DNA of 64,000 nt from assembly GCF_014947265.1 (NCBI RefSeq), contig NZ_JADCNK010000004.1, forward strand, positions 124,001-188,000. Direction: 5' to 3'. Source of the DNA: Pedobacter sp014947265 (GTDB taxonomy: Bacteria; Bacteroidota; Bacteroidia; Sphingobacteriales; Sphingobacteriaceae). Under the pieces are notes generated by a model that worked only from the letters and a program-made list of their open reading frames with translations, made no database searches and was not told the DNA's origin. Shown here piece by piece: positions 16,908 to 26,299 of this stretch (position 1 is the first letter of the stretch; each line of letters opens with the position of its first letter). The translations under genes and the position numbers were made by a program.

Positions 16908-19900
16908 TTATAGGCCAATGTTTATACCGAATGATATCACTCTTGGTTGTGGAGCTGAATAAAAATCTACGCCCTGATTAATATTTGTAGACTGATAATC
17001 GGCATTCACTTCAGGATCCCAACCTTTATAACCTGTAATGGTAGCTAAGTTTTGTGCGGTAGCAAATAACCTTAATTTACTCAGTTTAAGCTTGCTTAAA
17101 ACTGTAGGCGTAAAAGTATAACCCAACGTTAAGGTTTTTAAACGTAGATATTTGCCATCAGAAAGGTATCTGGTTGAATTACCGACACCGTTTCCAAATC
17201 CCAGACGTGGTTCAGGAACCATTGTAACATCTCCTTTTTTATCCCAGTAAGCCATCTGATCTGCTGTTTGGTTATCGTACCCGTTAGATGAACTCGCACT
17301 CATATAGGCACCACCTGCGTTAAAGATTTTATTACCGCTAACACCTTGTAAAAACACACCTAAATCAAAGTTTTTATAAGAAAATGTATTGTTAATACCG
17401 AAAGTATATTTCGGATTAGGATTCCCGGCAAATATCCTTTGGGCTAAGTTAATGTTACTAGTTGTACCTCTATCAATATTACCAGTTGTTGCATCAACTG
17501 TATTCAAATAATAAATCGCATCACCATTATCTGGATTTACACCAGCATATTCAGGCAGATAAAATACGCCGATTGGTTGACCAGAACTAGCAGCGTTAAT
17601 TTCATTTGTGTTTAAAATTTGCCCACCTAAATCAGTTATCTTATTGTTGTTAATAGCTGCAGTTATGGCTGTAGACCATTTGAATGCTCCAACAAAATTT
17701 TCAGTATTAATCCCCAATTCATAACCTGTGTTGGTTAATTTGCCCAAATTCTGCGTTTTTGTTGCGAAACCTGTTGTTTGAGGTATTGGAACATCTAAAA
17801 GTAATTCTGTAGTTTTCTTCTGATAATAATCGAAAGTGGCCGACACTCTGTTTTTTAGGATACCAAAATCAAACCCCAGGTCTAATTGGGTTGTTTTTTC
17901 CCACGTTAAATCAGGATTTGCAATTCTCGAAGGTATCTGACCAGCCAAACCTCCGTAAGCGCCTGTACCTTTAAATAAACCACGTGCAGAATAGTTTCCG
18001 ATTTCTGCATTACCCGTTAAACCATAGCTGGCACGCAATTTTAACAAACTAATGGTTTCGCTACTTTTTAAGAAATCCTCTTCAGATGCAATCCATGCCA
18101 ATGAACCCGCAGGGAAGTAACCGTATTTTTGATTAGCTCCGAAACGCGACGATCCATCTGCCCTAACACTAAATCCAATTAAATATCTGTCATTGTATTT
18201 ATAATTAGCTCTTAAGAAATACGAAAGAAAGCTAAACGCACCCTCATTACTTGAAGCCGTAACTTTGGTAGCGGCACTTCCCAGTTTTGTGTAAGAATCA
18301 CTTGGGAAATCCTGACCTTCTATCGTACTGTATTTAGTAGTCGATTTTTGATAACTTGTACCTAAAATAGCATCAAATACACTTTTCTCTCCTAAATTAG
18401 TTCTATAACTAAAAAAGTTATTTGTATTTGCATTGATTACAAACGTAGAAATATTTACCCCATCACCATTTGATGTACCAGTGTTTTTGAATGTTAATGA
18501 GCCGTAATATGCTTCTTCGTTTTGATTTAAGTTATCAATTGAAAATTCAGATGTAAATTTTAAGCCCTTTGCGATGTTTACGTTAGCGAAAACCTTACCA
18601 ATTGTACGATAAACAGTTGCTTTGTAAGCCGCATTTTCGATTCCGATAAAAGGATTATAGTAAAGCGGATAGTTTGAAGCAGCTCCAGGTAACGTTCCAC
18701 TAATTAAGCCAGAACGCGGATCGATAAAAGGTGTAATAGGAGATAATGCAACTGCTTGTAAGGGACTTGAAAAAGCATTGTCATTTGATAACCTGTTGTT
18801 TATACTGTTTGAAAAGTTTAAATTAACACCAAGCTCTATAAAATCAGTAACCTTATTGGTTAGGTTTAATCTGCCGCTGTATCGCTTATAGCTATTACCA
18901 ACAATAATACCTTGCTGGTCTAAAGCTTGACCGCCAATATAAAATTTAGTTTTCTCGTTGCCACCTGTAACATTTAAGTCATACTGCTGCGTAACAGGTT
19001 TATCTTGAAATGCTGCTCTCTCCCAGTTGGTATTTACCTTGTAGGTTTGATAATCATTGTTTCCTGCAGAATATCTGTTTAATCTGCCTTCAACAGCTGA
19101 GCTGTAATCATCGATTGCTTCTTGTAAGGTTGCATAATCGTCTGGTTGAGGGTCAGCAGGGTCTTGCGAGTTAAATTTGAAAGTAGCACCACCTATTGCA
19201 GCCCTGCGTAAAATTTTCACATATTGTTCAGCATTTAAGAATTCTCTGTGGTTTGACGGGCTGCTGATACCACCTAAAGCACTAAACGTTATTACACTTT
19301 TCCCAACTTTACCTTGCTTTGTCGTAATTAAAACAACACCATTTGATGCTCTTGCACCATAAATAGCCGAAGCTGATGCATCTTTTAGTACCTCAATAGA
19401 TTCAATATCATTTGTGTTAATGTCTGCTAAAGCACTAGTGGGCGCTGAGGTGCCTGAAAAATCACCAGAAGTAATCGGGATTCCATCAACAATGTAAAGC
19501 GGCTCGCTACCTGCAGTTACTGATGCAGCACCCCTTACCCTAACGGTAATCCCCTGACCTAATTTTCCATTTTGTGCTGCAATTTGCACGCCTGCTGCCT
19601 TTCCTTGTAAGGCTTGCTCAAAAGTCGTAACTGGTAAGTTCTCCAGATCTTTAGATTTAACAGAGGCTACCGATCCAGTCACATCCCGTTTATTCTGCGT
19701 ACCATATCCCACCACAACCACGTCTGATAGGGTATTGTTTTCCTCATCGAGGTTTACATTAACGGTCTGCCCGGTAACGGGCACTTCTTTGGCTTTGTAA
19801 CCGATAAAGCTGAAAACGAGCGTTTTTGCATCGTCTGCAACCGTTAATTTAAAGGCTCCAGAGGCATCACTCTGCGTGCCGTTAGCTGGTAAGCCTTTTA

Positions 19901-20027
19901 CAAATACGCTAACACCCGGAATTGGTCCGGAAGCTGATGTAACTTTCCCGGTAATTACCCTGCCTTGTGCGAAAGCAAATGAAATTACACCGAGAGACAA
20001 AAGCATACTAAAGAGTAGTTTTTTCAT
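16908..20027 (-). CDS. SusC/RagA-family TonB-dependent outer-membrane transporter
   Basis: A 1039-residue beta-barrel importer energised by TonB. ATG 20027 is used; the codon before it is TTG. The signal peptide ends FAQG. Order of domains: CarboxypepD_reg-like (RVITGKVTSASGPIPGVSV), TonB box/plug (DVVVVGYGTQNKRDVTGSVA, plug up to about 240, with YIVDGIPI and GVVLITTKQGK), then a 22-strand-type barrel ending in VISFGINIGL. There is no STN domain, so control by an anti-sigma/ECF pair is not expected. It pairs with the SusD gene 17 bases downstream. Confidence 0.94.
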   Translation of the reverse strand: MKKLLFSMLLSLGVISFAFAQGRVITGKVTSASGPIPGVSVFVKGLPANGTQSDASGAFKLTVADDAKTLVFSFIGYKAKEVPVTGQTVNVNLDEENNTLSDVVVVGYGTQNKRDVTGSVASVKSKDLENLPVTTFEQALQGKAAGVQIAAQNGKLGQGITVRVRGAASVTAGSEPLYIVDGIPITSGDFSGTSAPTSALADINTNDIESIEVLKDASASAIYGARASNGVVLITTKQGKVGKSVITFSALGGISSPSNHREFLNAEQYVKILRRAAIGGATFKFNSQDPADPQPDDYATLQEAIDDYSSAVEGRLNRYSAGNNDYQTYKVNTNWERAAFQDKPVTQQYDLNVTGGNEKTKFYIGGQALDQQGIIVGNSYKRYSGRLNLTNKVTDFIELGVNLNFSNSINNRLSNDNAFSSPLQAVALSPITPFIDPRSGLISGTLPGAASNYPLYYNPFIGIENAAYKATVYRTIGKVFANVNIAKGLKFTSEFSIDNLNQNEEAYYGSLTFKNTGTSNGDGVNISTFVINANTNNFFSYRTNLGEKSVFDAILGTSYQKSTTKYSTIEGQDFPSDSYTKLGSAATKVTASSNEGAFSFLSYFLRANYKYNDRYLIGFSVRADGSSRFGANQKYGYFPAGSLAWIASEEDFLKSSETISLLKLRASYGLTGNAEIGNYSARGLFKGTGAYGGLAGQIPSRIANPDLTWEKTTQLDLGFDFGILKNRVSATFDYYQKKTTELLLDVPIPQTTGFATKTQNLGKLTNTGYELGINTENFVGAFKWSTAITAAINNNKITDLGGQILNTNEINAASSGQPIGVFYLPEYAGVNPDNGDAIYYLNTVDATTGNIDRGTTSNINLAQRIFAGNPNPKYTFGINNTFSYKNFDLGVFLQGVSGNKIFNAGGAYMSASSSNGYDNQTADQMAYWDKKGDVTMVPEPRLGFGNGVGNSTRYLSDGKYLRLKTLTLGYTFTPTVLSKLKLSKLRLFATAQNLATITGYKGWDPEVNADYQSTNINQGVDFYSAPQPRVISFGINIGL

Positions 20028-20225
20028 CAAATTAAGGAGTTTAGTTGATAATATGAATAGTTTGTTGAAATGATTTTTTAATATACTTAAAAATATCTGT
20101 AAAACCTTGTGGAGTAAAGTAAAATCAGGCCGTTATTTGGTTTTATCAGCTAAAAGCAAAACAAAAAGAGGCGATAACTGTTATGTATCTAGAAATTAGA
20201 ATATTTTATTATAAAAAATACGAGC

Positions 20226-20411
20226 ATGGATAAGTTAGAATTAAAAGGAAAGTGGAACGAAATAAAAGGTAAGGTTAAACAAGCGTATGGAGACTTAACC
20301 GATGATGATTTAAAACACGAAGAAGGCCAGGACGATGAATTGTTAGGCAAGTTGCAACAAAAAACCGGCAAGGGAAGAGATGAACTTGTGAAATGGATTA
20401 ACTCATTATAA
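20226..20411 (+). CDS. CsbD-family small stress protein
   Basis: A 61-residue charged protein: MDKLELKGKWNEIKGKVKQ, then YGDLTDDDLKHEEGQDDELL and a helix ending LVKWINSL. This matches the CsbD-like family, whose members are often induced by general stress; their molecular function is unknown. It has its own terminator immediately downstream. Confidence 0.88.
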   Translation: MDKLELKGKWNEIKGKVKQAYGDLTDDDLKHEEGQDDELLGKLQQKTGKGRDELVKWINSL

Positions 20412-20430
20412 CATCAATTTTATTAATCAT

Positions 20431-20465
20431 AAACAGGCGGTCAATTTGGCTGCCTGTTTTGCTTT
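20431..20465 (+). terminator. Terminator after the CsbD gene
   Basis: AAACAGGCGGTCA pairs with TGGCTGCCTGTTT (13 bp with two G-T pairs) and is followed by TTTTGCTTT. It lies between the CsbD gene and the GH130 gene, so the latter probably needs its own promoter or read-through. Confidence 0.65.
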
Positions 20466-20477
20466 AAAACATTTTTT

Positions 20478-21527
20478 ATGCCCGATATTGCAAGAAGATT
20501 TCCCGAAAACCCAATTTTATGTCCAAAAGATCTAAATTCCAGTAGGGCAGGGCTGGAAATCGTTTGTCTTTTAAATCCCGGTGTTTTTACCTTTCAAAAT
20601 AAAACATGGCTGCTCATACGGGTTGCCGAAAGACCTGAGCAAAAACAAGGTATTATTTCTTTCCCTGTATTGAAAGATAATGGAATTGAAATTATAGCCA
20701 TAGCAGAAAATCACCCCGACCTTGATGCGGGCGATCCGAGGGTGATCAATTATAAAGGCGCTGATTATTTAACCACACTATCACATTTAAGGCTGGTTTG
20801 CAGTGATGACGGTGTGCATTTTTACCAACCAGCCGGTTATCCTTTAGTGCAGGGTGAGGGAGAAGATGAAACTTTTGGCATTGAAGATTGCCGTGTATCC
20901 TTAATCGATAACACCTACTATTTAACTTTTACTTCAGTATCTGCGCATGGGGTAGGCGTTGGATTAAGAACAACAAAAGATTGGAAGCGTTTTGAGAAAC
21001 ACGGTATGATTATCCCACCGCACAATAAAGACTGCGCCATATTCGAAGAATGCGTTAACGGTAAATTTTATGCTTTACACCGGCCAAGCAGTGTGGCGCT
21101 GGGTGGTAATTATATCTGGCTGGCCGAATCTCCTGATGGAATCCATTGGGGCAAACACAAGTGTATTGTTAAAACCAGGCCTAACCACTGGGATAGTGCC
21201 CGTGTGGGCGCCGGTGCAGCACCCCTAAAAACCGCAGAAGGCTGGCTCGAAATCTACCACGGTGCAAACGAAAAACATCAATATTGCCTGGGGGCTTTTT
21301 TAATGGATTTAAATGATCCATCGAAAGTATTGGCCAGAACCGAAGAACCGATTATGGTGCCAACAGCAGATTACGAACTGCATGGTTTTTTTGGCGAGGT
21401 GGTGTTTACCAACGGCCACATCGTTAATGGTGATGAACTAACAATTTACTATGGAGCCGCTGATGAGTTTGTTTGCGGGGCTAAATTTTCGATCCAGGAG
21501 ATTTTGAGTACCTTGAAATATGTTTAG
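20478..21527 (+). CDS. Glycoside hydrolase family 130 (beta-mannoside phosphorylase-like)
   Basis: A 349-residue five-bladed propeller protein. Members of GH130 mostly phosphorolyse beta-1,4 or beta-1,2 mannosides to mannose 1-phosphate. Visible motifs are NPGVFTFQNKTWLLIRVAER, GIEDCRV (with the conserved Asp), HRPSSVALGGNYIWLAESPD, GAGAAPLKTAEGWLEIYHG and FFGEVVFTNGH. There is no signal peptide, so it is cytoplasmic. It is about 7 kb from the mannosidase-containing locus on the right. A functional link with the GH92 enzymes (use of Man-beta-1,4-GlcNAc from N-glycans) is plausible but unproven. Confidence 0.88.
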   Translation: MPDIARRFPENPILCPKDLNSSRAGLEIVCLLNPGVFTFQNKTWLLIRVAERPEQKQGIISFPVLKDNGIEIIAIAENHPDLDAGDPRVINYKGADYLTTLSHLRLVCSDDGVHFYQPAGYPLVQGEGEDETFGIEDCRVSLIDNTYYLTFTSVSAHGVGVGLRTTKDWKRFEKHGMIIPPHNKDCAIFEECVNGKFYALHRPSSVALGGNYIWLAESPDGIHWGKHKCIVKTRPNHWDSARVGAGAAPLKTAEGWLEIYHGANEKHQYCLGAFLMDLNDPSKVLARTEEPIMVPTADYELHGFFGEVVFTNGHIVNGDELTIYYGAADEFVCGAKFSIQEILSTLKYV

Positions 21528-21594
21528 CTGTAATTACGGATGGGGGTGTATATGCTTTACAGCCCTAAATAGTACCACAAATCTCGTTTTTAAA

Positions 21595-21672
21595 CCGGAT
21601 TGAAGGGGAGATCCTTTTTTGCAGCCTGGCCGTTTAGGTATTGGGCAAAAAAGATCGGATCGGAAAGCCGGA
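21595..21672. repeat. Interspersed palindromic repeat
   Basis: The arms CCGG...GGAGATCCTTTTTTGC and GCAAAAAAGATC...GCCGG are complementary around a GC-rich centre, giving a long imperfect hairpin. It looks like a dispersed intergenic element of this group. An 83-codon minus-strand ORF at 21534-21785 is a by-product of it. Confidence 0.65.
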
Positions 21673-21834
21673 AGAAATGCTAACAAACCTACGGAACACT
21701 GCTTTCCCCAACCTTTATTGATAATTAAATATTCATCGCTCAATTCATAGCGAAACATCTTTGAACTAGCGTTGGTATTTGGCATTTCAATTTATTTGAA
21801 CGACTATCCTCTGGAAACGAACTATTTTACCTAA

Positions 21835-21868
21835 ATAAAAAAAGCGATCCCCGTTTCCGGGAATCGCT
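21835..21868 (-). terminator. Terminator of the M16 protease gene
   Basis: On the minus strand GCGATTCCCG and CGGGGATCGC pair around a GAAA loop, followed by TTTTTTTATTT. It stands about 70 bases beyond the protease stop. Confidence 0.85.
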
Positions 21869-21889
21869 TGCAATTTTAGTTTTATGGCA

Positions 21890-21933
21890 AAGGCTTTTAC
21901 CTTAAACCCTCCGCCTTCAAACCTTCAACCTTA
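21890..21933. repeat. Short-word repeat (CTTTTACCTTAAACC type)
   Basis: A short block of CTTTTACCTTAAACCCTCCG and CCTTCAAACCTTCAACCTT words sits directly against the protease stop codon. It uses the same words as 3418-3552. Confidence 0.55.
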
Positions 21934-24867
21934 TTAGTATCCAAAAATCTGCTCTAAGCTCAATTTAGTTACCGGACCAAATTTGGCTAAATCGGCCATG
22001 TTGATTTTTTTCTCTGACGCAACAACACAATAGCTGTATGGCTTGCCCGAGAGGTTGTTTTGATGGAATGATTTTACATCATTAAACGTTAATGGCTTTA
22101 AGTTGGCGTATTCATCAATCCTTGAGTCGTGATCGAAACCTAATTTTTTATCTGCCAGGTAGCTGTAGATAATGCCATCTTTAGTAATACGGGTGGTTTC
22201 GAGGCCGTTTAAAGTATTGGCTTTAGATAAGGCAAATGATTTATCAGACTCTGGTAAAGTGGTTAATAACTCATTCATACCTGCTACTGCTTCGTTCATT
22301 TTATCGGCCTGTGTACCTACATAAGCAATAATTGCATTCTCTTTCTCTTTGGTGTTTGGCGAAGAATATACCGCAAAGGTAGAATAAGCCAGGGCTTTAG
22401 ATTCGCGGATGGTTTGGAATACAACTGAACCCATGCCACCACCAAAATAGTTGTTAAATAAAGCAATTTTTGCAGCATTGGCCGGATCGTACAAGCCACC
22501 ATTGCGTACCCAACGGATTTCGGCCTGTACCATATCGTAATCGGCAAAGTAAACTTTGTTCGAATCGGTTTTGGTATAAACAAATTTCTTAAGCGGTGCA
22601 GCATCAGTAAATTCTTTTGCCAATGGATGTGCTTTTACAATATCAGCAGAAAATGCAGGCAATGTTTTAGGTCCGTAATACGTAATGGTGTGTTTGTAAT
22701 TGGTAAGGTTGTGTAAAAGGTAGATCAAATCTGCCGATTTAATGTTTTTGATCTCGTCATTAGTTAATCCGTAATTAAAAGGATTATCTGCACCATACTG
22801 TGCATAACTCATTAAACCACTTAGAATTGACGATTTATTTAATTTGTTGTTATCTCTTGATTTTAACAAACGGCCTTTTAAATCTTCTAAAGCTTTTTCG
22901 TTTGGTTTACAATGTGCTAAAACATCTTCAAGTAAAGCCACGGCCTTATCAAAATTCTCTTGTAAACCGGTGATAGAAACGGTAGTTACATCAGTACCTA
23001 CATTGATGCTATAGCTACAGGCAATATTGTAGAATGCTTTGCTGATATCTTCTGCAGAATATTTATCGGTACTTAAAAAAGATAGGTATTGCGCAGCATA
23101 AGGCAGCAATTTGTAGTTATAAGAACCCATATCAAAACGGTAACCCATACGGAAAATGCCATTTTCGGTATTTTGTATGGCAATTACATCAGCAATACCT
23201 GCTTTACCAAAATTAAGGTCTTTGGTGTAATCTAAAAACTTAGGTGCGATCGGTTTTACCGGAGCATCGATAATGTTTTTTGTAAATGGAGAAACTTCGT
23301 TAGCATTGGTTTTTACTGCTGTAATTGTAGGTTTTTCTACTTTAACAATGCTTTTGTCTTCACCTTTATGTTTTAAGATAGCAGCATAGTTATTAATGAA
23401 AAACTTGTTGGCAAACTCTACAATTTCCTTTTTGGTTACTTTGGCCATGGCATCGGTTGATGCTAAGGTTTTATCCCATTCTGTGCCGCGGTTTTGGATA
23501 AAGGCATTCATTGCAAAATCTGCGCGAACGTCGTTATTGTCAAAACTTTGTAGTTCGGCCAGTTTAATGTTGGCAACAGTTGCTTTAATCAGGCTTTCGT
23601 CGAACTCGCCTTTTTTAAGCAATTCTACCTGCTCTAATAATAATTTTTGAGCCTCTTCTAAACTTTGTCCGGCTTTCGGAGAACCAGATAAAATGAAGAT
23701 TCCGTAATCTTTCATGGAGTTATAACCAGCACCTGCACGCAACATTTTTTGTTGCTGGTTAATGTTGATATCCATTAAACCCGCTTTGCCATTAGATAAA
23801 ATGCTTCCGATTAAATCTAAAAGTAAACTTTGATGGGTATTTTGGGCAAAGCCCCGGTAAGCAATATATAAGTTTTCGGCACTTGGACCGTAAATATCAA
23901 CTGTTTGCACCTGGGTTAATGGTTTTTCTGGCGCAGGGTTGTAAAGTGCAAATGGTTTAGGAACCATGTAAGCAAAATCTTTATCGATTTTTTTAATTAA
24001 ATCATCATAATTAATATCACCACTCATAATTAAGGCCATATTATTAGGCACATAATATTTGTTGTAATATTTTCTGATTTCGACTAATGATGGATTTTTT
24101 AAATGTTCAACAGTACCAATGGTGGTCTGTTGGCCGTAGTTATGTGTTGGAAACAATGCATATAACATTTTCTCATACATTTTACGACCATCGTTATCCA
24201 TGCCGATGTTTTTCTCTTCGTAAACAGCTTCTAATTCGGTATGGAAGATGCGGAAAACAGGAGCGCGGAAACGCTCAGCCTGTACAGCCAGAAATTTATC
24301 AATGGCATTTGATGGAAGGTCTTCTTCGTAAACGGTTTCTTCTACAGCGGTATGCGCGTTGGTAGAGTTACTTCCGATCGACTTCATCATTTTATCGTAT
24401 TCGTTTGCGATAGAATAATTAGAAGCTTCGCCCGATGTTTTGTCTATTTCCTTATAAATCTCCTTACGTTTGGCCGGATCGGTAGTTTTGGTGTACGTTT
24501 CGTAAAGTGCTTCGATCTTATCTAAAAGTGGTTTCTCTTTGGCATAATTTAGTGTTCCAAATTTATCTGTTCCTTTAAATAAAAGGTGTTCTAAGTAATG
24601 CGCCAAACCGGTATTGGTACGCGGATCGGTATTACTACCCGCTCTTACCGCCATTTTGTAAGTAATATTTGGCTCCTTGTTGTTTTGAGATAAAATTACA
24701 GTCAAACCGTTTTTTAACGTATAAAAACGTGTTTTGGTTGGATCGTTGGTAACGTACTTGTAGGTAAAGCCACCAGAAGTTCCTGTTTTCCATTGATAGA
24801 TTGTTTGCGCCTTCGCTAAAGAACCTGTAATAAGAAAACAAGCCAAAGTAAATAGTTTAAATTTCAT
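21934..24867 (-). CDS. M16-family zinc metallopeptidase, two-repeat form
   Basis: A 977-residue secreted or periplasmic pitrilysin-type protease. Signal peptide MKFKLFTLACFLITGSLAKA, cleavage before Q. The inverted zinc motif is HYLEH (H90, E93, H94), with the third ligand probably in AVYEEKN (E217 or E218). The second M16 half begins near residue 560 and lacks the zinc motif, as is usual for the inactive half. It keeps the Arg/Tyr substrate region (YNLTND-like NYGLTND and GGGMGSVVFQTIRE). Such enzymes degrade peptides in the envelope. It is transcribed alone and divergently from surE. Confidence 0.92.
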   Translation of the reverse strand: MKFKLFTLACFLITGSLAKAQTIYQWKTGTSGGFTYKYVTNDPTKTRFYTLKNGLTVILSQNNKEPNITYKMAVRAGSNTDPRTNTGLAHYLEHLLFKGTDKFGTLNYAKEKPLLDKIEALYETYTKTTDPAKRKEIYKEIDKTSGEASNYSIANEYDKMMKSIGSNSTNAHTAVEETVYEEDLPSNAIDKFLAVQAERFRAPVFRIFHTELEAVYEEKNIGMDNDGRKMYEKMLYALFPTHNYGQQTTIGTVEHLKNPSLVEIRKYYNKYYVPNNMALIMSGDINYDDLIKKIDKDFAYMVPKPFALYNPAPEKPLTQVQTVDIYGPSAENLYIAYRGFAQNTHQSLLLDLIGSILSNGKAGLMDININQQQKMLRAGAGYNSMKDYGIFILSGSPKAGQSLEEAQKLLLEQVELLKKGEFDESLIKATVANIKLAELQSFDNNDVRADFAMNAFIQNRGTEWDKTLASTDAMAKVTKKEIVEFANKFFINNYAAILKHKGEDKSIVKVEKPTITAVKTNANEVSPFTKNIIDAPVKPIAPKFLDYTKDLNFGKAGIADVIAIQNTENGIFRMGYRFDMGSYNYKLLPYAAQYLSFLSTDKYSAEDISKAFYNIACSYSINVGTDVTTVSITGLQENFDKAVALLEDVLAHCKPNEKALEDLKGRLLKSRDNNKLNKSSILSGLMSYAQYGADNPFNYGLTNDEIKNIKSADLIYLLHNLTNYKHTITYYGPKTLPAFSADIVKAHPLAKEFTDAAPLKKFVYTKTDSNKVYFADYDMVQAEIRWVRNGGLYDPANAAKIALFNNYFGGGMGSVVFQTIRESKALAYSTFAVYSSPNTKEKENAIIAYVGTQADKMNEAVAGMNELLTTLPESDKSFALSKANTLNGLETTRITKDGIIYSYLADKKLGFDHDSRIDEYANLKPLTFNDVKSFHQNNLSGKPYSYCVVASEKKINMADLAKFGPVTKLSLEQIFGY

Positions 24868-25088
24868 TGAATTGTTTTTGGTTTATGATCATGAATAGGT
24901 CTCTGTGGTTTAAGAGTGATCTTAAATACAGTATTCATTTTTAATAAGTTATTTGTTCAAATATAGATGCTTTATAGCAGGGAAAGAAATAATTTTAATT
25001 TCTAAACTAAAAAGCCAGGGATAAATGGTTTTAGTATAAAAATGGTGGTTTATTGTGCCTTGAATTTATAATCTGTATTTTTACAGGC

Positions 25089-25928
25089 ATGACAAAGCAG
25101 GGCACAAAACCAAATATTTTAGTTGTAAATGATGATGGGATTACAGCTACAGGTATAAAGAATTTAATGGAGGTAATGCAGGAGCTGGGTAACGTGGTGG
25201 TAGTGGCACCAGATAGCCCTCAAAGTGGAATGGGCCATGCTATTACCATTGGCAAACCAATCCGTTTTGACAAGGTTGATCTTTATGCAGGTGTAGAAAT
25301 GTATAAATGCAGTGGTACCCCGGTTGATTGCGTTAAAATTGCCGTAAATAAGATTTTTAAAGGTAAAAAACCTGATTTATGTGTATCAGGAATTAACCAC
25401 GGATTAAATAATTCTATCAATGTGCTGTACTCGGGTACCATGTCTGCCGCGGTAGAGGGTGCGATAGAAAGAATTCCATCTATTGGCTTCTCTCTCGATG
25501 ATTTTGCTGCCGATGCTGATTTCAGTTCTACCAAAAAATACATTAAAAATATCTGTGAGCAGGTTTTAGCGAACGGTTTGCCTGAAGGTACGCTCTTAAA
25601 TGTGAATTTCCCGAAAGGCGACAACCTAAAAGGGGTTAAGATTTGCCGTCAGGCCAATGCCAAATGGATGGAAGAATTTGATGAGCGGACAGACCCTTAC
25701 AAACGACCATATTATTGGCTAACGGGTGTTTTCGAAAATTTCGACAAAGGCGAAGATACCGATGTTTGGGCATTGGAGCATAATTATATTTCTATCGTGC
25801 CGGTGCAGTTTGATTTAACAGCGCATCATGCCATACAAACTTTGAACAGCTGGAATTTCATTAGCGGCAGCGATTCAAAAGCTGCGGGCGCTAAAGTTTC
25901 GGCAACAGATGGCATTAATTTAGGCTAA
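25089..25928 (+). CDS. surE: 5'/3'-nucleotidase SurE
   Basis: Metal-dependent nucleoside monophosphate phosphatase of stationary phase. Start ATG 25089; the upstream in-frame ATG 25053 would add a non-conserved tail. ILVVNDDGI gives D15/D16 for the metal, followed by VVAPDSPQSGMGHAIT, CSGTPVDCVK, VSGINHGLN and YSGTMSAAVEGA. At 279 residues it is slightly longer than most family members because of a polar C-terminal tail (SGSDSKAAGAKVSATDG). It heads a short run with a small membrane protein and lpxB. Confidence 0.94.
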   Translation: MTKQGTKPNILVVNDDGITATGIKNLMEVMQELGNVVVVAPDSPQSGMGHAITIGKPIRFDKVDLYAGVEMYKCSGTPVDCVKIAVNKIFKGKKPDLCVSGINHGLNNSINVLYSGTMSAAVEGAIERIPSIGFSLDDFAADADFSSTKKYIKNICEQVLANGLPEGTLLNVNFPKGDNLKGVKICRQANAKWMEEFDERTDPYKRPYYWLTGVFENFDKGEDTDVWALEHNYISIVPVQFDLTAHHAIQTLNSWNFISGSDSKAAGAKVSATDGINLG

Positions 25929-25940
25929 GCGCTTGCCATT

Positions 25941-26213
25941 ATGATTGATCGGTTAAAAAGATTAAATAATTCGGTGTGGATAGGTTTAGGAATTGGTTTG
26001 CTTGTACCGGCAATATTTTGCTCAATTGCCTGGTATATCATTCACCATGTGGCTTCCCTGGCAAAAGCAGATTTGTTATACATTGGAGGCATTGCCATAA
26101 ATGCGTATACCATGCAATACTTTTTTAAATACAATAAAGAAAATATAGGCAGAGGCATATTGGCCGCAACGTTTTTGTGTGCTTTTGTATTTTTTGCATA
26201 CAAAGTTTTTTAA
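25941..26213 (+). CDS. Small membrane protein between surE and lpxB
   Basis: A 90-residue protein with three predicted membrane segments (about 13-35, 44-58 and 68-88). It begins 12 bases after surE and precedes lpxB by 86 bases, so it is probably co-transcribed. I do not recognise a named domain. The position suggests an envelope role, but nothing in the sequence specifies one. Confidence 0.7.
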   Translation: MIDRLKRLNNSVWIGLGIGLLVPAIFCSIAWYIIHHVASLAKADLLYIGGIAINAYTMQYFFKYNKENIGRGILAATFLCAFVFFAYKVF

Positions 26214-26299
26214 GGATGGAAAATGGAATAGGTAATACGGATGATGGGAATTTTACCTTAGATCTTCCGTTGTCCATTTTACATCATATATAACAAATT

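Noticed and set aside
21534..21785. 83-codon minus-strand ORF downstream of the GH130 gene
   Set aside because: It runs through the palindromic repeat at 21595-21672, has low-complexity basic and Pro-rich composition, no signal or domain, and is best explained as an ORF created by the repeat.
22317..22604. 95-codon minus-strand ORF inside the M16 protease gene
   Set aside because: Alternative frame of a clearly coding region.
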